64,000 nucleotides of DNA from NCBI RefSeq assembly GCF_001562255.1, contig NZ_CP014301.1, positions 2,666,001-2,730,000 on the forward strand, given 5' to 3'. Below the pieces are notes generated by a model. The model saw only the letters and a list, made by a program, of their open reading frames with translations, did not search any database and was not told the DNA's origin. Both the position numbers and the translations under genes were made by a program. The DNA is from Bosea sp. PAMC 26642 (GTDB lineage Bacteria > Pseudomonadota > Alphaproteobacteria > Rhizobiales > Beijerinckiaceae). Within the stretch, counting starts at the first letter, position 1. Each line of letters begins with the position of its first letter. Positions 55,080 to 63,289 of this stretch are shown in pieces.

Positions 55080-55960
55080 GATTCTGTTCTCCCGAACAGT
55101 CCCTGGGGACGGAAGGCGAGGACGAGCAGGAGCAAACCGAACGCTACGGCTGGCGACCAGGACGGCCCCTGCAGCGTGGCAGTGAGGTTCTCGATCACGC
55201 CGAAGATGAGGGCGGCGAGCACGCACCCCGGCAAGCTTCCCATGCCGCCCATGATGACGATGGCAAAGACCCGGCCGATGAAGAGATGCCCCGTGAATGG
55301 CTCGACCGGCTGAACGACCACCAGGGCCCCGCCCGCGACGACGGCTAGTGCGATGGACAGGCCGAAGGCGATGCGCTTGATGCGGATGGGGTCGATGCCG
55401 AGAAACCGCAGGGCCTCCGGATCGCGCGCCACTGCGGCGATGGCACGACCGAGAAAGGTGAGTTTGAGGAAGACCATCAACACGCAGATCACGGCCAGCG
55501 AGACCGCGGCGGGCACGAGCATGCGCAGCGGCAGATCCAGCGGACCGAGCTGGATCGAGCCCGCCGCATAGATCGCCTCGACCCACTGCTGGTCCGGGCC
55601 GAAGCCCATCATCAGCAGCACCTCGATGATGAACATGAGACCGAAGAAGAAGGCGAGCCCCTGGATCGCCTCGTCACCTCGCCGCTCGAACAGGTTGAAA
55701 TACGTCCGATAGAGCGCCGTGCCCGCGAGATAGAAGACCGGCGACAGCGCCAGTGCCAGGAGCAGTGGATCCATCCCCGTAGCCGAGGCGAGCAACGACA
55801 CCGCGAACGCGCCCGCCACCATGATCGCCGGATGAGCGATGTTTACCACGTCGAGCATGCCGAAGGAGATGCCAAGGCCGACGGCCGCCACTGCGTAGAG
55901 GCTGCCGAGCAGCAACCCGGATGCGATGGCGTTCAGGATCAGGGACCAGTCCATTTCCAT
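55076..55960 (-). CDS. livH: branched-chain-type ABC transporter permease LivH
   Basis: A 294-residue permease: 'NAIASGLLLGSLYAVAAVGLGISFGMLDVVNIAHPAIMV' start, the 'TFLGRAIAAVARDPEALRFLGID' coupling loop, and 'GRVFAIVIMGGMGSLPG'. It has about eight transmembrane segments. Codon 1 (55960) or 3 (Met) may be the true start. Immediately downstream of the frameshifted YciI-like gene in the operon. Confidence 0.93.
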   Translation of the reverse strand: MEMDWSLILNAIASGLLLGSLYAVAAVGLGISFGMLDVVNIAHPAIMVAGAFAVSLLASATGMDPLLLALALSPVFYLAGTALYRTYFNLFERRGDEAIQGLAFFFGLMFIIEVLLMMGFGPDQQWVEAIYAAGSIQLGPLDLPLRMLVPAAVSLAVICVLMVFLKLTFLGRAIAAVARDPEALRFLGIDPIRIKRIAFGLSIALAVVAGGALVVVQPVEPFTGHLFIGRVFAIVIMGGMGSLPGCVLAALIFGVIENLTATLQGPSWSPAVAFGLLLLVLAFRPQGLFGRTES

Positions 55961-55976
55961 GATTGGGGTCCGCCCG

Positions 55977-56386
55977 TCAGGTCAAGGTGAAGCGGCCGGT
56001 GGCGAAGTCGAGCTGAACCGTGATGGTGCCCTCGTTCACCAGCCAGGGGCGGACACGGTAGCTGCGCGCCCCGCTCTGGTGCATCGGGTCGGCGGCGGCG
56101 ACCGCCTGTGCTTCGGCGAGCGAGGCGGCACGGACCACCACCATGCCCTCGCCGTCCCATCGCTGTTCGTCGTCGGTCCAGTGCGGTCCGGCGGCGAACA
56201 TGATGCCTTTACGTTCCAGGAGCCTTGGTAGTCGAGATGGTTCTGCAGGTTCTCCATCACCGGGCCCATGCCGTGGTTGGGAGTGGTGAAAACCACGTAG
56301 AGCTGCTTGGCGAGGAAGCCGCGTTCCTTGCTGATCGCGACCAATTCCTCGGCCGTCACGACGGGGCTGCTGACTGGTGTGCTCAT
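55977..56386 (-). pseudogene. YciI-like protein with a frameshift
   Basis: From ATG 56386 the frame reads MSTPVSSPVV..., then 'LYVVFTTPNHGMGPVMENLQNHLDYQ'. Near 56215 one base is missing, and the family sequence continues in another frame as 'LLERKGIMFAAGPHWTDDEQRWDGEGMVVV', '..AEAQAVAAADPMHQSGARSYRVRPWLVNEG'. Restored, it is a ~135-residue YciI-type enzyme. Either a recent pseudogene in an intact operon or a sequencing error. Its role would match the YciI at 52359. Confidence 0.78.
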
Positions 56387-56425
56387 GGAATCCTCCTCTT
56401 TGGTGTTCTTGTCTGATGGAAGGGG

Positions 56426-57715
56426 TCAGGGAGCGGGAGCCGGAAACGGCGTTCGCAGTTCGCCCGAGCGCAGGTGCGACGGATACAGGATCGCCTGTAC
56501 GCCGGGTCGCTTGAACTGCTCGATGTCGTTGCCCTGGACACCCTGGTATTGGACGTACAGGTTCCGCTCGACCTTCCATTCCCCGAGCTTGTCGAAGGAA
56601 AGCTCGCCGATGACGGTCGAGAAATCGTTCGCGTGGAAGTCGGCGCCGATGGCCGCCTGGTCGATCTTGCCGACCCGGCGTACCGCCTGCTCCAGCACCT
56701 GCATCTGCGCGTAGGCGAGCGGCGGCGCATAAACGCCCAGGGCCTCGACCTTCTCGCGTACCGCCACCTCCCGGTAGCGTTTCAGGAAAGCGGTGATGCC
56801 GTCGAACTGCATGGTCGGCTCGGGCGCATAGACGTCCCAGCACAGCAGATTGTTGAGCGCCGGGCCCATCTGCGACTTGATGCCGGTAATCTGCAGCCCG
56901 ATCATGCCGCCGCCGAGTACGGTCGCGCCGAGCTTGAGTTCCGCCACCGATCGCAACAGGCCGACCGTGTCCGCGGGATAGGAGGCGAAGAAGACGATGT
57001 CGGGCTTCGCCGACTGGATCGAGCGGACGATGGGAGAGAAATCCACGGTCGAGGGCGGATAGGAGCGGTCGTAGACGACCTTGATGCCGTTCAGCTTGGC
57101 CTGCGCCCGGGCGCTTTGCAGTGCACGCTGGGGAAAATCGCCATCCAGACCGGCGAGCGCGACGGTTTTCGGCCGCGGGCTTGCGGTGACGGCCACATCG
57201 AAGAACCCCTTGGCGAAGTCCTCCTGCATCTTGCCGCCAACCGGGCTGATGTTGACGGTATGGTCGTATTTGAAGGCGTCGTTGGCGGCGGAACCGAGCA
57301 GCGCGACGAAGGCCATTTCGCGCTGCATCACCACCGGCATGGCCGGCGCGATCATCGCGGTGCCGTAGCCGGACACGAGCAGGTCCACCTTGTCCACGTC
57401 GAGCAGCTTGGTGTAGATGCCCGGGACTAGGGAGCCGCTGCTCTGGTCGTCGTAATAGACCAGCTTCACCGGGCGTCCGAGCAGACCGCCGCGGGCGTTC
57501 ACGTCCTCCGCCCAGATCTGGTGAGCGAGAAGCGAAGGGCGGCCGTTGCCCGCGAGCGGGCCCGTCAACGACATGGAATACCCGATGCGGATCGGTTCGC
57601 CGCTGGGTGCTGGCGCAGGCGATCCCGTCGCCTGGGCGAATGCCCGGGTCGGAAGCCCACCCGCGAGCCCGCTCAAGGCGAGGCCCGTAAGGGTCCGTCT
57701 GGTGATGTTGGCCAT
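56426..57715 (-). CDS. livK: branched-chain/aromatic-type ABC substrate-binding protein
   Basis: A 429-residue periplasmic binding protein of the Leu/Ile/Val (peripla_BP_6) type. The leader carries a Tat-like RRTLTG motif and a hydrophobic segment (cleavage near AFA-Q). The mature part has 'IRIGYSMSLTGPLAGNGRPSL', 'GLLGRPVKLVYYDDQSSG' and 'KPDIVFFASYPADTVGLLR'. Members bind amino acids, amides or aromatic acids; the operon's dioxygenase suggests an aromatic ligand here. Confidence 0.9.
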   Translation of the reverse strand: MANITRRTLTGLALSGLAGGLPTRAFAQATGSPAPAPSGEPIRIGYSMSLTGPLAGNGRPSLLAHQIWAEDVNARGGLLGRPVKLVYYDDQSSGSLVPGIYTKLLDVDKVDLLVSGYGTAMIAPAMPVVMQREMAFVALLGSAANDAFKYDHTVNISPVGGKMQEDFAKGFFDVAVTASPRPKTVALAGLDGDFPQRALQSARAQAKLNGIKVVYDRSYPPSTVDFSPIVRSIQSAKPDIVFFASYPADTVGLLRSVAELKLGATVLGGGMIGLQITGIKSQMGPALNNLLCWDVYAPEPTMQFDGITAFLKRYREVAVREKVEALGVYAPPLAYAQMQVLEQAVRRVGKIDQAAIGADFHANDFSTVIGELSFDKLGEWKVERNLYVQYQGVQGNDIEQFKRPGVQAILYPSHLRSGELRTPFPAPAP

Positions 57716-57871
57716 GATTTCCTCCTCGACGTCCGCTGAGCGGCTTCGTTCGCGTCCTCCGGCAACCGGAAGCGCGTTGTCGTTCCGGCCCAGGGACCGG
57801 TCGTCTTCCGCGCGGCCGCAGCCGCGCGGACAGGGCTTGGAGTCAGGCGGCGACCGCGCTCGCCTTCGGCG

Positions 57872-58756
57872 TCACGAAAGGCAGGCCGGGTTCGGTGAAG
57901 GCCGCAGGCGGGGGGAGCCCCACAGATTGATCCAACGGTCCGCGAGGCTAGGCGAAATCTCCCATGTGCGGGCCTCGTACAGGGCGTCGCTGTCGATCCG
58001 GTCCATGCCGACCGACATCTCGACCACGCAATTGTTGGGATCGACGTAGTATTGGAAGACGTTGCCGCCCGCGCCGTGCCGCCCCGGGCCCCAGAGCAAG
58101 GATCGGTCCTTCACCACGAGACCGTCGGCCATGCCCGAGAGGTCCTCGAGGGAATGGAAGTCGAATGCATAGTGATGGACGGAGGGCTCGCCACGGAACA
58201 CCGCCAATGTGTGGTGGTAGCCGTCATGGCAGCGGAACCAGTTGAACTCGTCGCCAGCTGTGCGATCCGACAGTTTCATGCCCAGGAGCTTGGTGAACAC
58301 GTCGCGGATCACGAGCACGTCGGGAGCCTTGAAGTTCACATGCTCAATGCGCTTGGCGCGGGCGCCGGGGCCGATATGGCGCTGCGGTTCGGTGCGCGCC
58401 ACCGGGGAATGCACCTCCAGCACCAGCCCGAAAGGGATCGCGAAGCGTACGGCCCGCTCGATATGCGGGCCTAGCGGACGATCGTCGAGGATGTCGAACC
58501 CCTCGATACGGGCTCGCCGGGCCACTTCGTCCACCGCGGCGGCATCGACGGCCTCCAACCCGACCGCGACGACGCCGGGAATGTCGCCGGCGACGAAGCT
58601 CACCTCGTGATGGCGCTGGTTGGAGGTGAGAAATACCCGGTCCTTCTCCCGACCGGAAACCCTGAGGCCGACGATGTCCACCAGATCGGCCGCCGAGCCC
58701 TCGGGGTCCGGGGTCGAGAAGGCGACATGGCCCATTTGGCGAATGAGATGCGTCAT
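57872..58756 (-). CDS. VOC extradiol dioxygenase-like protein
   Basis: A 294-residue protein of two vicinal-oxygen-chelate repeats: the N-terminal repeat starts 'IRQMGHVAFSTPDPEGSAADL' and the C-terminal one 'RIEHVNFKAPDVLVIRDVFTKLLGM'. Likely Fe(II)/Mn(II) ligands are His in EHVNF, His in 'VHHYAFDF' and Glu in 'NNCVVEMSVG', matching the 2-His-1-Glu set of catechol 2,3-dioxygenases. It should cleave a catechol-type ring. The FAH-family gene 78 bases upstream would act on the ring-cleavage product. Confidence 0.85.
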   Translation of the reverse strand: MTHLIRQMGHVAFSTPDPEGSAADLVDIVGLRVSGREKDRVFLTSNQRHHEVSFVAGDIPGVVAVGLEAVDAAAVDEVARRARIEGFDILDDRPLGPHIERAVRFAIPFGLVLEVHSPVARTEPQRHIGPGARAKRIEHVNFKAPDVLVIRDVFTKLLGMKLSDRTAGDEFNWFRCHDGYHHTLAVFRGEPSVHHYAFDFHSLEDLSGMADGLVVKDRSLLWGPGRHGAGGNVFQYYVDPNNCVVEMSVGMDRIDSDALYEARTWEISPSLADRWINLWGSPRLRPSPNPACLS

Positions 58757-58834
58757 TGAATACTTCCTTGGGGCTGAGCCCGCATGTCTTCATCTGCCGT
58801 TTCTGGGCCGGCTTTGAGATGATCGAACGTCTTC

Positions 58835-59722
58835 CTATGCGGCGTGGCGCGCGGCGTCCGCCTCGGACACGACCGGGTTGGAGAGTAGGCCGACACCCTC
58901 GATCTCGACTTCGCAGATGTCGCCCGCCTTCATCCACAACGGGGGCTTGCGCGCGAGGCCGACGCCGGAGGGTGTTCCCATCACGACCACGTCGCCGGGC
59001 AGAAGCGTCATGGCCTCGGACAGGAGCGAAAGCGTCTCCGCCACTCCGAAGATCATGTCGGAGGTATTGGCGTCCTGAACGACCTGCCCGTTGAGCCGTG
59101 TCGAGATGCGCAGCCCCGCCGCGCCTGCCGGCAGTTCGTCGGCGGTGACCAATTCCGGGCCGAATGCGCCGGTCGCGTCGAAATTCTTTCCCACCGTCCA
59201 CTGGTTCGATTTGAACTGATAGTCACGGATCGAACCGTCGTTGAACACGCTGTAGCCGGCGACGAGGTCCAGGGCGTTCTCGCGCGAAACCGCCCGGCCG
59301 GCCTTGCCGATCACCACCGCTAACTCGGCCTCATAGTCGAATTGCGCTGACACGGACGGGGCGACCAACGGCTCGTTCTGCCCGACAATGGAGGACATGA
59401 AGCGGGCGAACACCACGGGCCATTCCGGCTTGTCGAAATGGCTTTCGGCGGCGTGGTCCAGGTAGTTGAGACCGAGGCAGAGCACCTTCCCGGGATTGGG
59501 CACCAGCGGAAGGAAGCGGGCGCGCGCCGTGTCGACGACCGCGGCGGACGACGCCGCCTGGACGGCGATGCGAACTTTCGCAGCGGTCCGCACCCAGTCC
59601 TCGAGCAGCAGGCTGAGATCGGCCGGCAGATCAGGGGCAGCGACGGTCAGATCGATGTAGGCGTCGCCCTTGCGGGCGGCAACGAAGGTTCGTCCGGCAA
59701 CGGCGAGGGTGGCAAGGCGCAT
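58835..59722 (-). CDS. fumarylacetoacetate hydrolase family protein
   Basis: A 295-residue enzyme of the FAH superfamily: 'KVLCLGLNYLDHAAES', acidic metal ligands in 'FDYEAELAVVIGKAGR' and 'YSVFNDGSIRDYQ', and a conserved 'GDVVVMGTPSGVGLARKPP' end. Relatives hydrolyse acylpyruvates or hydrate 2-oxo-pent-4-enoates after meta ring cleavage. It is the first gene of the ten-gene operon and is divergent from the GntR regulator. Confidence 0.92.
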   Translation of the reverse strand: MRLATLAVAGRTFVAARKGDAYIDLTVAAPDLPADLSLLLEDWVRTAAKVRIAVQAASSAAVVDTARARFLPLVPNPGKVLCLGLNYLDHAAESHFDKPEWPVVFARFMSSIVGQNEPLVAPSVSAQFDYEAELAVVIGKAGRAVSRENALDLVAGYSVFNDGSIRDYQFKSNQWTVGKNFDATGAFGPELVTADELPAGAAGLRISTRLNGQVVQDANTSDMIFGVAETLSLLSEAMTLLPGDVVVMGTPSGVGLARKPPLWMKAGDICEVEIEGVGLLSNPVVSEADAARHAA

Positions 59723-59799
59723 GTTTTCCTCCGGCCCCTTTTTGATGTTGCACGGAAGCTAGAAGCCAAAATCCATCGAGTCAATAAAAATATATTTTT

Positions 59800-59813
59800 T
59801 GCATAATGATGCA
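59800..59813. promoter_or_regulatory. candidate GntR operator
   Basis: TGCAT (59800-59804) and ATGCA (59809-59813) form a short inverted repeat within an AT-rich stretch between the divergent FAH and GntR genes. Small, symmetric and well placed for a FCD-type regulator; evidence is positional. Confidence 0.45.
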
Positions 59814-59844
59814 TCTTGCTCTAACTTGGGGCGTGGAGATTGCG

Positions 59845-60591
59845 ATGACGAGCAGAATTGCGGCGCCGAGCCTGACGAGGGCGGTTTACGAGACGCTTAG
59901 GGCGGACGTCCTCGCCTGTCGGCTGGAGCCGGGGGAAAGGCTCAAGGTCAACGACCTTTGCGCTCGGCTCGGGGTCAGCCTCGGGGCCGTGCGCGAGGCG
60001 CTGTCCGCCCTCACGGCCGAGGGGCTGGTAGTCGCCGAAGCACAGAGAGGCTTCAAGGTGGCTTCGGTGTCCGCGGCGGATCTGGGCGATCTGACGCAAA
60101 CGCGCATCGAGATCGAAAGCCTGTGCCTGAAACGCGCCATCGCGTGCGGAGGGATCGAATGGGAGACGCAGGTGGTCGCGGCATTCCACCGCCTTTCGCG
60201 CACGCCGGAACGCGTCGCGGGCGACGAGAAGCGTCTCAGTGATGATTGGACGGCCGCTCACCGCGAATACCACGAAGCGCTGGTTGCGAGTTGCGACAGT
60301 CCTTGGCTGCTGCGGCTGCGGGAACTGCTTTACGCGCAGTCCGAGCGCTATCGTCGCCTGTCGGTCCCGGCTGCCCGACGCGGGCGCGATATCCAGGCCG
60401 AGCATAAAGCTTTGATGGAAGCCACTCTGGCCCGCGATTGCCAGCGCGCAACCATGATGATGGCCGAGCATCTGAATTTTACCCCCGCACTTCTCGAGTA
60501 CATCGCGGATACCTCACCATCGCCTGGCGAATTATCCGCAGCGATGGAGACGCGCCACGCCGTGATTCGAGGCCCGACCGTCAAGGCTTGA
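59845..60591 (+). CDS. GntR family regulator, FCD subfamily
   Basis: A 248-residue regulator: winged helix 'PGERLKVNDLCARLGVSLGAVREALSALTAEGLV' and FCD domain with 'HREYHEALVASCDSPWLLRLRELLYAQSERYR' and a C-terminal 'EHKALMEATLARDCQRATMMMAEHL'. It is divergent from the aromatic-type operon and probably controls it in response to a pathway acid. ATG 59845 (MTSRIAAPS) is chosen; an ATG at 59806 would sit inside the candidate operator. Confidence 0.92.
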   Translation: MTSRIAAPSLTRAVYETLRADVLACRLEPGERLKVNDLCARLGVSLGAVREALSALTAEGLVVAEAQRGFKVASVSAADLGDLTQTRIEIESLCLKRAIACGGIEWETQVVAAFHRLSRTPERVAGDEKRLSDDWTAAHREYHEALVASCDSPWLLRLRELLYAQSERYRRLSVPAARRGRDIQAEHKALMEATLARDCQRATMMMAEHLNFTPALLEYIADTSPSPGELSAAMETRHAVIRGPTVKA

Positions 60592-61015
60592 AACGCTTCA
60601 GCCGCCGATAGGTCGCCATGCAGTTCTCGCGTGTTTGGACGGCGAGAGCGTCGCGGCGAGCGGTCGGCGTTCACGGTGGAATCCGATTCTCGCTAGCGGA
60701 CAGGCCGTTGATGTCCCGCTAGGCGCGCCGATCATGAAGATAGACCTTGGAATCGGCCCGCGCGCAGGAAATCGTGCTTGGAGTTGAGATCATCGACATA
60801 CCAGTTCCGCTCGCCTGCGACGGCGCGCTGAGAGTCCTCCGCGTCGGCCTGATTGTCGGTCGCGACGATCTTGCACCTATTGAGATCGGTCAGATCGCCA
60901 AGGGCGGCGGGCTGAGTCCAAGCCAAAAACGCGCTCGTTTTCCAAAACCTGATAGGTTCGGCGAGTCGGATGCCAGCGGAGTCGAGTCAACGTTCCAGGC
61001 GCACACCGCTTGGTT
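60592..61015. other. intergenic region, no supported gene
   Basis: About 420 bases. A minus-strand frame at 60732-60926 has moderately protein-like sequence (KIVATDNQADAEDSQRAVAG) and could be the tail of a decayed gene, but I see no start signal or family. Confidence 0.4.
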
Positions 61016-61885
61016 TCAGGCGAGATAGGCGGGCTGCGGCCGGTTGAGGCCGTCACGGATTTGGCGCGCGAGTTCTTGCGCGGGCCCGGAAGACGCGCGG
61101 CCGCCTCGATGAAGTGTGATGGCATAGGAGGGAAGAGCAGGAAGGCCCGCTCCCTCTGCCAGAACGCGCAGATCGGCCGGCACCGTCGACGCTAGCCAGG
61201 CCGAAACGGCAATGTCCATGCGGATCGTCGCAAGAGCGGCGTCCAGACCGCCGCCTTCAAATACGGTGCGGGCCTCGCGGTCGCTCGCCTTCAGTGCAGC
61301 AAGGATGGCGGGCCGAAACGAGCAGGTCTCGGACACGAGCGAAATCGGAAGCGGGTCGCGCATGGACGCGGTTCCGCCCGCCTTGCCGACCCAAACCAGG
61401 CGATCGATCCACAGGCACTCGCCGCCGGCGTTGCCGAGAGGCTCTTCCAGCACGGCAAGATCCAGCCGCCCTTCCACCATGTGGCGGCTGAGGTCGCCGG
61501 AGGAGCCGCAATGCAGTTGGAGATCGACCTTGGGATAGGATTCGACGAGCCCTTTCAGCAGAGGAACGAACAACGCGACGAGGTCGTTTGGCAGGCCGAA
61601 CCGAAGCGCTCCCTCGACGACACCGCCCGTCATTTCCGACCACATCTCGTCGTTGAGACCGACCATGCGGCGCGCATTGCCGAGAAGGCGCTCACCGGCC
61701 GGAGTGAGTACGAGGCCCCGTTTTTCACGGGTTAAGAGCTTCGCACCCGCTAAGGCTTCGAGCCGCGCCATTTTCTGGCTGACGGCGCCTTGCGTCATTC
61801 CCTGGAGATTGGCGGCCGCAGTCATGCTCCTAAGTTCGGAAACCGCGACGAAGACCCGGAGCAGCGAGATATCGAGGTTGCGCAT
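61016..61885 (-). CDS. LysR family transcriptional regulator
   Basis: A 289-residue LysR: 'MRNLDISLLRVFVAVSELRSMTAAANLQGMTQGAVSQKMARLEALAGAKLL' HTH, then a ligand domain (LRFGLPNDLVALFVPLLKGLVESYPKVDLQLHCG). It is divergent from the LysE-type exporter at 61985, the classic arrangement (argP/lysG-lysE) in which the regulator senses the exported amino acid. Repeated TAGTATT elements in the intergenic region may be its sites. Confidence 0.93.
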   Translation of the reverse strand: MRNLDISLLRVFVAVSELRSMTAAANLQGMTQGAVSQKMARLEALAGAKLLTREKRGLVLTPAGERLLGNARRMVGLNDEMWSEMTGGVVEGALRFGLPNDLVALFVPLLKGLVESYPKVDLQLHCGSSGDLSRHMVEGRLDLAVLEEPLGNAGGECLWIDRLVWVGKAGGTASMRDPLPISLVSETCSFRPAILAALKASDREARTVFEGGGLDAALATIRMDIAVSAWLASTVPADLRVLAEGAGLPALPSYAITLHRGGRASSGPAQELARQIRDGLNRPQPAYLA

Positions 61886-61984
61886 GATAGTATTAGGAGC
61901 GCTAATTTTTAGTATTGCAACTATTAGATATCGAGGCAATGATGCATCTGGTAAGTGGCGGGAATCCCCATCGGAAGCGCTCCC

Positions 61985-62575
61985 ATGCTCATCACCCTCG
62001 CGCCGCTCGTCGTCTTCGTTGCGACGATTAGCCCAGGCGGGGCAACCGCGCTGGCGACCGCGTCAGGGGCAAATTTCGGCTTCCTTCGATCAATCCCATT
62101 GCTGGCAGGCATCTCGGTCGGGCTCGGCACGATGGCGGCCCTTGCCGCACTTGGCCTAGTGACCTTGTTGCTTCGCGAGCCGATCATGCAGACCGCGATG
62201 AAAGCGGTCGGCTCGGGCTATCTTGGTTGGCTCGCATGGCGAACGGCACGAGGTGGGCGGCCCGACCTTGAACGAAACGTCGCCCAACCGGTCGGCTTTC
62301 TCGGCGGCATCGGACTTCTGGCGATCAATCCCAAGGCCTGGGCGATGACGCTGAGCGCGGCGGCATCCTACGCGGCACTTGCGGAGACCCCCTCCCAACT
62401 CGCGTTGGCGCTTGGCGTGGTGTTCGTTGTATTGTCGAGCCTCTCGCTGATGCTCTGGTGTGCAGCCGGCCTCGTGCTCGGGAAGCTATTGCGGTCCGAC
62501 GCACATTGGCGTGCTTTAAACATCGTGCTTGGACTTCTGCTTGTCGCTTCCATCGTGCCAATGTGGTTCGAATAG
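61985..62575 (+). CDS. LysE/RhtB family amino-acid exporter
   Basis: A 196-residue membrane protein with about six helices. It starts [33 protein letters not shown] (the PGP-like SPGG motif of LysE) and carries '[16 protein letters not shown]' and '[17 protein letters not shown]' blocks of the family. It exports amino acids or related metabolites. ATG 61985 is chosen over an in-frame GTG ten codons upstream. Confidence 0.92.
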   Translation: MLITLAPLVVFVATISPGGATALATASGANFGFLRSIPLLAGISVGLGTMAALAALGLVTLLLREPIMQTAMKAVGSGYLGWLAWRTARGGRPDLERNVAQPVGFLGGIGLLAINPKAWAMTLSAAASYAALAETPSQLALALGVVFVVLSSLSLMLWCAAGLVLGKLLRSDAHWRALNIVLGLLLVASIVPMWFE

Positions 62576-62622
62576 GGCTTCAGGTCGTCATAGTGCAGAT
62601 GTTGGCCGGAGCGACACGGCGT

Positions 62623-62931
62623 TTACGCCATGCCATCAGGGCACCAGCAAGGATTTGCCCGGCGTGCGCTACCACATCCTGCGCGGCGTTCTTGACAGCC
62701 AGGGCGCTGAGCTTCAGTAGGCAACGACCGTCCATTCGTAGCGCCCGTCTCGAAGTATGGGCTGACATTGTATGTCAGGACGCTCTTTCCGCTACCGGCG
62801 CCCTCGCTGCCGCCGCCCCTGAACTTGCCCTCCGCATTCAGCCGAATACCGGCCATGGTGATCAGGATCTGGCAATACTCCTCTTCGCCGGCCTTGTGTG
62901 ATGCACGCAGCATTTTCGACCCGATCAGCAT
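62623..62931 (-). CDS. hypothetical protein coupled to 62925 gene
   Basis: A ~102-residue frame starting [23 protein letters not shown], overlapping the upstream stop by seven bases (ATGCTGA). The first 70 residues look protein-like ([19 protein letters not shown], then [11 protein letters not shown]); the Arg/Cys-rich end is less so and the true 3' end may differ. No family recognised. Confidence 0.42.
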   Translation of the reverse strand: MLIGSKMLRASHKAGEEEYCQILITMAGIRLNAEGKFRGGGSEGAGSGKSVLTYNVSPYFETGATNGRSLPTEAQRPGCQERRAGCGSARRANPCWCPDGMA

Positions 62932-63224
62932 CGTGGCAGCGATTCGGACTTCCACTCCCAGTACAGGTGTTCCTTGCTGTCGCTGGTGAATCTGATCTTG
63001 CCTTCGTCCGTGCTGTCCTTCTCTGCGTGCAGCCAACGTCCTAAAGCCGATGTTCCCGGCTTCTCGCCCCTGTCGTTGAGCCCCAGTATTGCCCAGGCGC
63101 TGCCTTGTTCGATCATGATCTTATGCGCCTCAGCATGACGGACTCTCCTGAGTGAGTTCGGGAAGGCGACGACAAACATCGGCATGGCGAGCGTGGCCCG
63201 CCCTGACACAACCACAAACATCAT
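62925..63224 (-). CDS. hypothetical protein (99 aa)
   Basis: A frame starting MMFVVVSGRATLAMPMF with GGAG eight bases before ATG 63224. The N-terminus is hydrophobic (possible signal or membrane segment), followed by a polar domain with Trp-containing turns (GSAWAILGLND, KEHLYWEWKSE). It lies 65 bases after the methyltransferase stop on the same strand. No family recognised. Confidence 0.45.
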   Translation of the reverse strand: MMFVVVSGRATLAMPMFVVAFPNSLRRVRHAEAHKIMIEQGSAWAILGLNDRGEKPGTSALGRWLHAEKDSTDEGKIRFTSDSKEHLYWEWKSESLPRC

Positions 63225-63289
63225 CGGATCGCTCCGGGAATGGTGCGAGCGATGAGAAAGCTGGGGGAGCGGCGTCCATCCGCACCGGC

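Noticed and set aside
60732..60926. A 64-codon minus-strand frame after the LysR gene
   Set aside because: Some protein-like sequence but no start signal, no known relative, and overlap with other equally open frames.
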